A DNA stretch of 64,000 nt from Akebia trifoliata (Eukaryota > Streptophyta > Magnoliopsida > Ranunculales > Lardizabalaceae). The DNA is taken from assembly GCA_017979445.1 (NCBI GenBank), contig CM030709.1, positions 5,064,001-5,128,000 on the forward strand, in the 5' to 3' direction. Shown here piece by piece: positions 24,238-35,284 of this stretch (positions are counted from its first letter, which is position 1; each line of letters opens with the position of its first letter). The notes beneath the pieces are model-generated. The model saw nothing but the letters and a program-made list of their open reading frames with translations, ran no database searches and was not told the DNA's origin. Both the position numbers and the translations under genes were made by a program.

Positions 24238-27200
24238 TCATATTTTGAGCTCTTCCAAGCCCTGTAATGCCACAGAATCTGATGGGTCATTCCCCGACAC
24301 TTTTCCAATCTCCTCTATCTGGACTGGAGACTTGGTAGCTGGAGGAACAACAACAGAAACCGCTGGTTCCTCTCTCTGAACAGGTGGGGCATTGAACACT
24401 GGCACAGCCTGCCTGATACGAATTGGTGGTGGTCTCATCATTACTTGGGGGGGTGGCTGGTTCACTGGTGAGGGAAGCGGCGGAGCAGAGAAAACCGGTA
24501 CTACTGTCCGTATTGTCACTGGTGGTGCCATTCCGTGGTACGGTGACATGTAATGTCGGACCGGAACGTAAGATGCTGCACTTGCTGGAGCGAATTTCTG
24601 AGGGCGGGCTCCACGGTTTTCGTGGAGAGGGAAGTTTGATGGTCGGAGTTTGTCGTTGACAGTCGTGGACTTGGGACTATTTCGTGGACCTGTCCTTGGG
24701 AAGATTAAAGGGAGGATTTTTGATGTGGTAATAGGGGGAGGCTGTGGACTCGAGGGTCTTGGATTGGGCATTGGGAATTTCTTTGGGAATGGAGAATGGG
24801 AATCAAATGAGTTCGTCATTGCCATCTTTTCCTTGAGACGATAGTTTAAGAGTGCCCGAGCTATGGTGATGTGCTCTTGCTCATCATTGTTCTCCATCCC
24901 TGATGATGAGCTTGAAGATTGTTGTGCCCCTGGCCAGTAAATAAGCATGTCAGTCATGAAGAATGCTGCCAGAATGTAATATCAATGTCATAGCATATTT
25001 TTTTCATATTTAAAGTGAGGCAATCTGATTATGACTTAAATTGCCAAAACACCCTCAGATGTCGAAGTTGACCAACAAAATCCTTAATTCTATGTTATTC
25101 CCATATAAAGTTTTGAATTTACTTCCTCTCTAATTTCATCTACAAATACGACATACACTGCAATCAACATATACCAAGGGAGCTCTCATTCAATATAAGT
25201 AGTTAATCCATCCATAAATAATGCCAATTATTTACTAACCCCATCAAACTAACTCTAATACGCTTTTTTCTAAATCAATAAAAAATATTTGTAAATTATT
25301 CTTCCTCACGAAATTCATCATTAATTGTCTGAGAAAGAAGAGAGCCTACATAATGACCTTCCTGGCAAGTAGCCAAATTAGTTTATCTAACATCAGTTTC
25401 TAGTCTTAACCTTGTTATTTCCATCACTCTCTAAAAACTTTGTAGTGTAGCTAATCAATTTTATCGTATGATAATTAGTGAAATTTTGCACAATTCCCCT
25501 GCTTTTATAAATAGGTACCACAAAACATATCCTACAATCACCTGACATCTCTTAAACTCCAAAATCTTATCAAACAATTTAGTTAACCAGAACAATCTAG
25601 TTTTTTTCTCCCATGAACTTATTTCATTTCTAGAACCCCATTAATTTTTATTTAGTAATTTAAAAAATAATTGATCCACCCTTTTTCTTTAATTCCCTTA
25701 TGCCCCTTTCTTCCCTTTTTTTACTAGAACTCTTTGATCTTTGTTTTTTATACATTTAGCAAGATCTATGTATCTAGTTTTTCCCTCTCATTCTTGCATG
25801 TTCATAAGATCTTTCTCAGCCAACATTATACCTAATTTGAATCGCTTAGGTTTTTTTTTATGCTTCTTTTTAACCTTCTTATATTTTCAAACTTTTCCAT
25901 GCTTTGTGTTACCAAACTTGACTGGAACATTTTTTATCCAATAATCTTTAAGCCTAATTACACCACCAAGCATCTCTTTGTATTTGATTTTTTTTTCTCT
26001 TTATATTCTCCAAGTCTTATTTCACCACACTTCTAATGCAATTTGCCTTTCATCCAACATCACTGCAGTTTCTTTCTCCAAGTTTCATATTCCTTCAGTA
26101 ATCAATCTCTCCTAGATGTCTTCTTCTTTTAGGTTCCGCTACCCAAATTTTAAGCACATTTTATTTTTAGTCTTTCTTTTCCACCTCTTAATGCCCGCAT
26201 CCATCATCGTTAACTTATGTATCATAGCTAGACTCCTCCCTAGGACAACTTTTCAATTTTTTGCATCTCAGACTTCTTTCATTTTTAGAAGAAAAAAAGC
26301 TTATCTGTGTCCTTTTGACATCATTTCTCGTTGGGATCAAATTGTATTTTCTTGATTTGTCGTTGTTCTCCATTTGAAAATGCAAGTTCCTCTTTCGCCC
26401 ATCTCTCTGTATAGTTTGTCTCCTTCTTTCAATAATTTTTGCTATTTTATCAATCAATTTCTTCCTCTGAATAATAATTTAAGGAGCTGGAGCCAACTAC
26501 CTTTACAACCATAGCTACAAAAAGTGATAAAAATTGGTTAAATATAAATGAAAGTAAATAATTTATCAACCAGAACTTTTAAACAGTTCAAAACAAATGT
26601 ATCCCCTTAAGCAATGCCTTTTAATACTATCAAACACAACATTCTTTCTAGGAGGAATGATTTTATGATGCATCAAATGAGCTATGATTTGTAGCTGTAT
26701 TTCAAGGTGGGTGCTTGTCAATCTGAACTTTTCAGCAAGTCAACTTGAAACTCAGCCAAGCACCTATTACGTAATTTGAAATTAAAATGCTTAGGTTGCA
26801 GTTAAAATTCTAGTAGATATGCAATTGAGACTTTTACTTTGTATGGCAGACAGAAGCATCCAATTCTTAGGCATAACTAATACCCTAATTCTTTTAACTA
26901 GTAATTACATACACAAATATGGAAGAAAATTGCTTAAACCTTTATTGGTTCACTCCCATTAGTCAAAGCATTTATAATTTGATAAATGGAGGTGGAACCA
27001 TATGGGTTTTGAGTATCCCCAACTCGAGTGAGGCAATCACTTATATTTTCTATCTGTTGTATACCCATAGAAATTTGGACAGGGACTCACATTGTTTAAG
27101 AGATGACCATGCAGCCGATGCTGCATTCTTCTCTGCTTGCTTCTTGTTCTTGGCTGGTTCACCAGTGAAGGTGATTCCAGCAAGCTCAACTGTACAGGTA

Positions 27201-29634
27201 AAGACTGGTAGGTGCCCACGACCTGATCGGAAGGTTGTATATAGAGGCAATGCAGCTCCAACTCTTTGTGCTACCTCCTGTAAGAGGTTCTTGTAAACCC
27301 CCGTCTCATCCTGCCCAGTGGAAAAATCAGTTAGCAGTAAGGAAGCAAAATTTATAGCAGCTATAATGGTGAATCAAGGCATATCAAGGAATGCCATTCT
27401 ATATGTACCAACAAATTAATGTGTCTCTATTAAAGAGAGAAATATGATAAACCTTGTTCTCTGTTATGTGCATGTATGTGTTCCATAAGTAACCCTTGGT
27501 TTTAATTTTTTTAAGAGATGGCTTGGATAAATATAATATTATATGTACCACTTTTCATTGATGACCAGAATGCACTCGCTTATAAACTAACAAAAGGGCA
27601 TAACATAAATATTATTTTCTAAATTTAATTATTGAGATACAAGACCAATATACTTAAGGAATATGATGAAAAACAATCAACTTGAGTTGACATAGAGGCA
27701 GCAGAAAAATCTTAATCCAGCTTGTAGAAATCTCTGAGGTTGAAAAAAATAAAAAAATTAGCTATCGCTTGCACAACATTGAGAATTGTAGTCCATAACG
27801 TGTGGCCCATCAACTCATCACTCAACATTGTCGAATTGGTGGATGTAGGAAGTGTGTATAAGGCTTTGTGAGGTGGTGAGATGACCCCGACCTTCTGCCC
27901 AAACCAAGTTAATGGCCATTCAGGCATCGTTGCAGAAAGGATATAAGGAAAGCAAAGGCACTGAAAGGGAAGTGAGGACTCAAGAGCTTAGGACGTCTGC
28001 TTTCTAACTTTCCGTCTTCATCTTTTTTATGTCCTATCGCTCATTTCCCTTGCCGATCATCCTTTTTCAGCATGAAATAAGTAGTCATTTTATATATAGG
28101 CAGATCGGTTTGAAAGGGAAGAAGTGCCATTCCAACCGAAATTTGTTAGTGCTAGTGCTAGCGTATGCTTCAATATTTGAAACTAGTATTAGAAAGGGCC
28201 ATGATACCTACCAAAATCGGTTAACTATCACACAAAGAACTGTCTACAATGCACATTGTTGTAATGGAGTTTTTGCCACCATGAAGGCATTTTCAAGGAA
28301 AAGCTAACATTGTCTTCTCCTCTCCACGACTTCTAACCCTCCAACACCACTTGGTTCAACAATGCTACATACTGAGTGGGGTGCATGATATTAGGCTTCC
28401 CGATTTGATACCTGTAGAGTTATTCACCTAAATGTACCTCAAACACCTCAACACTAGCTTTAATGGTGAATCTGACTACTTCCGCTGAGTTGGGATACTG
28501 GTGTGGTACCTACGAAATACCCTCCGATGCTCAAATTAGTATCCAAGTTGTAGAAAGTAATGATTATAAAATTGAACCACCACTCAAAAGTCCTTTTCCA
28601 ATATGCCTCCCTCTCTATTTATAGGATAATCCCTTTCCCTCATCATTTTCCTTGACAAGTCACCCCTTTCCTTGATTAAGGGGATTATCGATGATCACTT
28701 CTGGATCTCTGAGTTCGTTAAGGGAATGCCTTACAAGATAGAAAGTTATCCATTTGGAAAGAATGTGATTGACACGATAAACCACCCCTAGATTCTTGGG
28801 ATATTTGCCTAATCCCATTAGAAGCATGGTTGAGCTTGTCCCAACCATCTGCTTTCCTATTCAGCAAAGTGATCAGTTCAACTCAGCCAAGCTGAGCTGA
28901 TCTAGACCGTAGGTACCCTGGGGATGAATTGCACTGAAATACAATCCCCCCGCTATCCTCCCAAGCCCTCCTAAATGCTGTCACTTGCAGGGCAAGGATT
29001 CAATCCAAATTCTATCCTACACAATACCCATTTAGGCCCTGATGTGGAAATGGTAAGGCTCAAGTGACAAATATCACGCAAATCAAACCATCTTAACTGT
29101 TTCTTTCTGGCATTCTCTCTGGACATTGAGCCAAATAATCCTCAATGAAGAAAATAACATTTAAAAATTCAACAAATGCTCGGAAGAAAATGGCGTTCTA
29201 TTGACAAATTGCTGTATCCCTCAGGCGCACATTAGCCAAATCAAGATTATTTCTTTGTTTCTTGTTTACATATGCTACCATATTGGATCAATAAACTGAC
29301 AATGAAGCAAGAATCGAAGCTAACAATAACAGAAACACAATAACGGAACTGAAACGGAACCCTAACGGAACAACAAAAACTTACTCACCAGGATCCTCGC
29401 TGCTAGCGAATGCGATGGCCCCTTGTTGGAGAGTGAATTAAGAGCCACCTCAGCCGCAGAATGCTCCGCCTGTCTCAGCGTTGTGCAGAAGTTAGGGCTC
29501 TCGAAGATCTCACCGTTAAAGTTAACTGTAGCCTTGAATCTCGGCGCATGATCTGGACCTTCTCTTATACACGAATATGATGGAAGGTTAAAGCAACTTC
29601 TCTGCGCCAGCTCTTGAAGCTGATTCTTATACAT
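24238..29634 (-). CDS. DRB2: DRB2-type double-stranded RNA-binding protein (3 exons, 385 aa)
   Basis: Family members bind dsRNA and partner Dicer-like enzymes in small-RNA production in the nucleus and cytoplasm. Exons: 29389-29634, 27091-27310 and 24238-24929, total 1158 nt in frame. dsRBM1 (about residues 1-70) starts MYKNQLQELAQRSCFNLPSY. dsRBM2 (about 87-155) contains YKNLLQEVAQRVG and the lysine-rich KNKKQAEKNAA helix that contacts RNA. The C-terminal 230 residues are Ser/Pro-rich and disordered after a conserved short ARALLNYRLKEKM segment. The SLAARILDETG linker and dsRBM2 fit the DRB2 branch better than DRB3/5. Length lies between Arabidopsis DRB3 (shorter) and DRB2 (434). The intron 2 junction creates a Trp codon (KQ|WAQQ). 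Both introns exceed 2 kb, and intron 2 carries a LINE relic. The start is the first ATG of the conserved motif. Confidence 0.95.
25250..26510 (-). mobile_element. Decayed LINE (RTE-like) relic inside DRB2-type intron 2
   Basis: On the minus strand, broken frames recall a plant non-LTR reverse transcriptase: VPIYKSRG near 25500-25525, NYHTIKLISYTTK near 25440-25480 (compare the family motif NYRGIKLxSHTMK), and ALFFLRQLM near 25318-25350 (compare the EAIxLLRQLME stretch after the MPGRST motif). Further upstream in the element, IKRWKRKTK near 26165-26215 fits the segment linking endonuclease and RT. Stops and frameshifts are frequent, so it is dead. It lies in the same orientation as the host gene. 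Confidence 0.7.
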
Positions 29635-29639
29635 CTCTC

Positions 29640-29955
29640 TACACTACCACTAAAAAACTACTTTTTGATCGACTGTAAACCAGAAAACTCCATCTCAAAA
29701 CCGATTTATGGTTTTTCAACTCGAAATGCAGAAAATTTTAGGGCTTTTCTACTGATTTTTGCTGAAAATGCTTATCCAGTAGTATCGAAGTTTTAGGGTT
29801 TTCTAACTTTTGATCGACTGTAAAACAGAAAACTCCGTCTCGAAACCGATTTCTGGTTTCTCAACTCGAAATGCAGGAAATTTTAGGGTTTTTCCTCAAG
29901 TTTCTGCTGAAAATGTTTATTTGGTGGTATCGAGATTTTAGGGTTTTTGATTGAG
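29640..29955 (-). promoter_or_regulatory. DRB2-type leader/proximal promoter with 145-bp direct duplication
   Basis: Just upstream of the start codon a segment of about 145 bp is present twice in tandem (about 29662-29806 and 29807-29953). Shared words are TTGATCGACTGTAAA, CAGAAAACTCC, AACCGATTT, CAACTCGAAATGCAG and TATCGA. Each copy carries AAAACCCTAAAA-type telo-box words on the minus strand (plus-strand TTTTAGGG), a motif common near start sites of plant genes active in dividing cells. No clean TATA box was assigned. Confidence 0.75.
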
Positions 29956-30871
29956 AGAGAAGATGCTCTGAAGCTAAGAAGAACAAGTGCGGATTTATTC
30001 TTATTTTTTTATTGTATTTTAATTTATTTAATTGTTTATTATGGAAGTCAACTTTACGTTTGGTTGCATGGATGTGATTTCTTCTCAGATTTTCTAGTTT
30101 TTTTTAATTATCTAAAAATCAGATTTTTATTTATTTAATATTTTTTCCACTTGTACGACCTTTTGAGTTAGAGCTATCTGTCAGAAGGTTGGAATCTGCG
30201 ACAGTCGATGATTTAAATTACGAATTTGACCTCTTGAGTTTTCATTGGTAGATTGGAGTTTCTAAGTAAATATGAGGGTATTATCGTCACTTGATATTAC
30301 TGTCTCTGCAGTGTTAGACACGTGGAGATTCTGGAATGAAATCTCCAAAGCGGTCGAAGACCTACAGTTGTGGACGTTTGGTTCGGATCCTAATGGGAAC
30401 ACGGGCAGAAAACATATGCACAACGGTTTCTGTTTTTATGGGTTTTGATTCGGGTACTGAAAGGTTGATCCATTATTAAAATAATTGGTTCGGGTCTAGT
30501 AACCAAATATTAAAACAAATAAAATTTTGAAAAAGTCGTTTGAACAGATCAGTTATATAGATCCAATTCTGATTTGAATATAACTTTCATCAATTTTATA
30601 TGTATCCTATTAAATTTCATTAATTTAGTTATTATTTTAAGAAATATGGGACATTTACGTTGCAACCGATTCATTAATAAGAGGACAAAAGACATGAAAT
30701 TGATTTTAATATTTGATTATCTTAAATGAAATTTTATTATATTCAAATGGATCTCATACTTAAGTAATAAGACCTAAATTTAAGATAATCTATTCTGATT
30801 TCAATACGTTACCTCTAATAATAAACCTCCGTACTTTCAAAATGGGCATATAAGCCTCGAAACATTCTTAG

Positions 30872-31350
30872 CTAAGTATGAACCTAACGTTGAGTAACAT
30901 CTTTTTTTGGACGTAATGGAGGTGTTTGGGCCTCTTAAAGCACCCAACTAATCCCCGGGCATGTCAAACCCCCTCCCCTCTCCTCCCCTCCCGTGCCAAC
31001 ACCCACTAGTTAATTACTCAAAAAAATATGTTTGTGAACACTAACGTTTGGAACCTAATACAATACTAATTTGTATGAACTAATATTTGGAGCGAAACAC
31101 AACTTTAATTTGTGCGAACTAACATTCAGAATGATATGCAACTAACTCTTGTACGAACTAATATTTGGAGTGTAACACAACTCTCATTTGTTCAAACATT
31201 CTCGACTAAGTATGAACCTAACGTTGAGTAACATCTTTTTTTTGGGTGTAATGGAGGTGTTTGGGTCTCTTAGAGCACCTAACTAATCCCCGAGCACATC
31301 AAGCCCCCTCCCCTGCTGTGCCAACACCCACTAGTTAATTTCTCAAAAAA
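30872..31350. repeat. Direct duplication with 334-bp offset
   Basis: CTAAGTATGAACCTAACGTT begins at 30872 and again at 31206. It is followed in both by GAGTAACATCTTTTTTT, GTAATGGAGGTGTTTGGG, CACC(C/T)AACTAATCCCC and CCAACACCCACTAGTTAATT. Each copy runs into the 39-bp minisatellite, so a block of unique sequence plus minisatellite was duplicated as one piece. Confidence 0.88.
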
Positions 31351-31790
31351 ATGTGTTTGTGAACACTAACATTTGGAACCTAATACAACTCTAGTTTGTA
31401 TGAACTAATATTTGGAGCGAAACGCAACCCTAATTTGTGCAAACTAACATTCATAACGATATACAACTCACTCTTGTACGAATTAACATTTGGAGTGTAA
31501 CGCAACTCTCATTTGTTCAAACTAAAGTTCAGAACATAACGTAACTCTCATTTGTGCGAACTAATGTTCCAAATGATATGCAACTCACTCTTGTACAAAC
31601 TAACATTCGGAGTGTAATGCAACTCTCATTTGTTTGTACTAAAGTTTGAAATATAATGTAACTCTCATGTGTGCCAACTAATGTTTGGAGCATACAACAA
31701 CTCTCGTTTTATACAAACTAATGTTTGGAGCGAAACGTAACTCACGTTTATACGAATTAACATTTGGGAGTGTAACACAACTTGTAATTG
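31035..31790. repeat. Minisatellite, 39-bp unit
   Basis: Units follow the pattern AACTAATATTTGGAGCG then AAACACAACT then TAATTTGTGCG, 39 bp each, with drift (ACGTTTGGA, CATTCAGAA, TGTAACACAACTCTCATTTG). The array is interrupted by the second copy of the 334-bp duplicated block. No frame stays open through it, so it is unlikely to be coding. Confidence 0.85.
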
Positions 31791-31960
31791 TATGATCTAA
31801 AGACTTTCACTTCTTGAGATGTGGTCCTGACCATCTCACCAACTTTTTGGAGTTAGGGATGAATATAACACAACTTGCAATTGTATGATCTAAAGACCTT
31901 CACTTCTTGAGATGTGATCCTGACCATCTCACCAACTCTTTGGAGTTAGGGATGAGTAAG
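31781..31960. repeat. 93-bp tandem duplication
   Basis: TTGTATGATCTAAAGAC recurs 93 bp apart (TATGATC at 31791 and 31884). It is followed in both by TTCACTTCTTGAGATGTG, CCTGACCATCTCACCAACT and TTTGGAGTTAGGGATGA. Few differences separate the copies, so the event is fairly recent. Confidence 0.9.
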
Positions 31961-33499
31961 ATTACCTGGCTCTTTTCCACGTGGCACTCTTTCTTGTTCG
32001 TCGATCCATGAAGCCTAAGTCTTGATGTGTGTTTATGTGTGTATACATATAAATCAGCTTATCGATAAATTCCAGCCCTTAGATTTGATCATGACCTTGG
32101 ATGCAGACACTGGTTTAATTAAGGCTTAAGCCATGTTCAGGTTGGATATGTATTTACCCATATCCATATCTGGATTTTTTATTTTGGATTTAAATCCGAA
32201 TCCAACTCAGCTCCCACTAGTTCAAATCATATCTGATTTTTATTCATGAAACCCGTATTCAAATCCAATACGACCAAATTAATTGATTCAGGTCAGGCGG
32301 CTGAATAATTTCAAATCATTTATAAAAAATATGGCTTAAATGTGACTTGAATTCAAGATCTCTCACCTTTTGAAGAGAAGCTTTGCTCACTATACTTAAT
32401 ACTCATTTGTTGATGAATGATAGACTAAAAAATATAAAAATATAATATACAAAATAATATATCATTCGGATATAGGCAGATATAGGGATGGATCCGTATT
32501 TGACCTATATTCGATTCAGGTCAATGGACATCAACCCATATTTTAATTCGGATATACTAAAAGGAAGGAAACCCGCTAAAAATCAAATTCAAATCACTTG
32601 GTTTCAGATAAAATCTGCCCATTTTCAGCCCTAGGCCTAATCAAATATTCTTGATAAAAATTCTCAAATCCAAAAGTAATGAATCACCAATCAAGTTTAT
32701 ATTCTCCCTAATAAAAGTACTAAAATACTTTGGAAAGAAGTTGCCAATCAACGTTGATCTTTGGTACGTGGGCCCCAGGAGAAAAAAAATAAAAACGGTA
32801 GATAGGTGGTGATATCACCTAGGGTGGATGCTTCTTTTCATTTGGGTCTCCATTGAAAATTTAATAACAATGGGCAGATTAGGTTAAACCTCTCTTTCGT
32901 AAAGTCAAAGGAAGAAAAGTTAAATTTTCCATAAAAAAATTCACCTCAAGGAGAGATATATTTTTATTTTAATTGAACATTATTTCTCTTACCTGTTTTT
33001 TATAATCAAACTTTGGTAAAGTAAAAGCCCTATTACCTTTACAATTAGGAGTTGGGTTGCAATGATGCTCCATTATCTCACTTCAAACCATATGGCACAC
33101 TTTTGAATTTTGAAAGGTAATTTAAACTTAGATTATAAATATAAAAAAAACATATAAAATAATGGATCAACAATCACCACTATAAAGTACTTTCTTTTCG
33201 CTTCCAAAACAACAACAAAGCCATATTCAAAGGATTTGAGGTCATTTAAATGAATGTTGTTCCTTTGTTCTATTATTCCCAAGATCAATAAATAAAATCA
33301 TACTATTATAATTAGAACAAAGTGCACCATCTCTGACCCATACGAAGAGCCAATTGTATAGATCATGACATCAATGTGATTGTGAGAATAAAATAAATTC
33401 AAAGGTGTATTAGAATATATATAATTTAGTTCTTAAAAAGCTATGCCCGTCGTTTGATTTTTTTTTTTTGTGATAACGGGAGTGCTCGGACTTAGTTTT

Positions 33500-33724
33500 G
33501 ACTAAGGGGTTTTAAATCTCGTTCGAGACTGAGACGACTCGAATGATACGTCATGGTATCATCCACTAACGAGATATATGGATAAGTCAAACATAGATTT
33601 AAAATCATGATTCATTTGTCTCATATTGAACGAGATGACTCAAACGTATCGAAAAACTCGTCTTAGACGACTCGGTCTTGTTCATGGACGAGACAAGATG
33701 TCAAAAACGAGTTTTAAAACCATG
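33500..33724. mobile_element. Degenerate inverted-end element (TTTTAAA-CTCG ends)
   Basis: The left part reads GGGGTTTTAAATCTCGTTCGAGACTGAGACGACTC. The right end reads CGAGTTTTAAAACCATGG preceded by GACTCGGTCTTG and GACGAGAC. The ends are inverted relative to each other and match those of the element at 58073-58564. The interior is short and noncoding. Confidence 0.55.
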
Positions 33725-33734
33725 GAGGGAATGC

Positions 33735-33840
33735 CCTTATGGGTGTCCCCAAGAAAATATTGCTCATACTGGGTATCGAACACACAACCTACAGACTCTC
33801 ACTGCTTATTAGATTTGAAATTGCCATTGAGCCACCCCCT
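33735..33840 (-). mobile_element. SINE-like head with tRNA-type A and B boxes
   Basis: On the minus strand GGTGGCTCAATGGCAATTT resembles a pol III A box. About 40 bases on, GGTTGTGTGTTCGATACCC is an almost perfect B box. The spacing fits a tRNA-derived SINE promoter. A full body and tail were not traced. It is not a functional tRNA gene because no cloverleaf could be drawn. Confidence 0.55.
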
Positions 33841-35194
33841 CGAGGTTACATCATCTGAAGTTATTTAAGATTAAATCGACTTTATCGGATTCAATTAACA
33901 TTAAAATGTGACGATCATAAATTAGGCCCCACAACCCAATGGACAAGTAACCTCCATAAAAGTAGAGACAAAAACCCTAAAAGAAGGCTCAAATACAATG
34001 CATCTATGGAGGTTATTAAATATGGATATGCATATTCATTCAAATCTACTAACGTGGCCTAGGTCTTGGCTTTTATAAAAACAATATTTGGCCCAGCTGG
34101 ATCTAACAGACCGGCAAATTAAAAATACAACTGTGGCCAAGCTTTGGGCCGAAATGTATGAGCCCACAACCAGCTAGCCTAGTATCAAACAGTTTTTGCG
34201 TTGCATTAGACAATTTTCATAATGGGCTTGGATCCAACCGATGGCCTGTTTGTAAAGCCCATGATGCCTAAGAAATAGAAATTACAAATCAGGTTGTATT
34301 TTGTGACTGAAACATTCTTCCTCCAAATAATGAAGAAAACCTTGGTAAATGTAGCCTATAGTGTGGAAGACTTGAATATTTGAACCTCAACTAAAACTTG
34401 GGCTTGGGCCTTGGTCTTAATCATCATCATCGAAGCTTACCCCAAATATTCGTCCAAAGTCACGAATACTATTGCTAAAATCATGTTTGCTTTCACAATC
34501 TTAATCCATGTTTAATTATATCTTTCTCTCGCTCTTTTAGTACCTTCAACTTGTACATTCCTTCTAATTGAAGTTGAAACCAGTCTTCGTTGAATATATC
34601 CAAATCATCATAATAAAAACAATTTTCGAAAGTTCTGTACTTTTCACTCTGACTTATTCCAATGTGCCAATTAACCTAACTTTACTCCTGCATAGCATAA
34701 GGAATAGCAATAACAATAACCATACAAGAATAGATTTCGACTTGGAATCTTAACTTTGCGACCAATGGGGGAGTTGAGAATCGTATATATTTGCTGAACT
34801 CTTAAGTCAATTTCAATTCTTGTATTTTTATAATTTTCATATCTTGATCGCACGTATGTACTTCTCATATAAGGTGATAGCAAGTATCAACCGTCCGATT
34901 GAGAATAAAGTTCTCATTAATGGATTAGGTGCCGAAGGTAAAGCTATTGAATGCACAAGTACCAAAAAAAAAAAATTCCCACAAAACAAAAGTTTTCCAT
35001 TTCTGCTGTTTTTGATTATTGGGTTTCGGATTCTCCCCCAAAAGCAAAATGTGGACACATTGCATAGGATTTTGTACATTTAGGCCGCTTTATACCATTG
35101 GAAATTCGCATAAAAAATGATTTACAATCATTTGCAGTGATTTTTTAGATGACAAATTTTTATGTCATTTCTTAGGGGAAAGAGCAGTAAATCA

Positions 35195-35284
35195 TATGAT
35201 GCCTGTACGCGGCAATGGCACAGAATCATAGATCCCTTGCCACGTCAACCGCCTATGATTTACCGTGTGCATTCATCACGACTC
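35195..35284. mobile_element. Partial or diverged copy of the Mutator-like MITE family
   Basis: The right end ATCACGACTC matches the family terminus. Inside, GTAAATCATA and TATGATTTAC, and GGCAATGGCAC with CCCTTGCCACGTC, pair across a short loop containing CATAGATC. The left terminus and target duplication were not found. Confidence 0.45.

Noticed and set aside
31035..31790. Regularly spaced repeats considered as a CRISPR-like array
   Set aside because: The units are contiguous with no unique spacers, and the DNA is clearly plant nuclear.
33735..33840. Possible tRNA gene
   Set aside because: A- and B-box-like words are present, but no cloverleaf or acceptor stem can be drawn; a SINE head fits better.
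35195..35284. An eighth full member of the Mutator-like MITE family
   Set aside because: Only the right terminus and part of the stem are recognisable. The left end and the 9-bp duplication (TTAAGATAA expected) are missing, so it is listed only as a partial copy.
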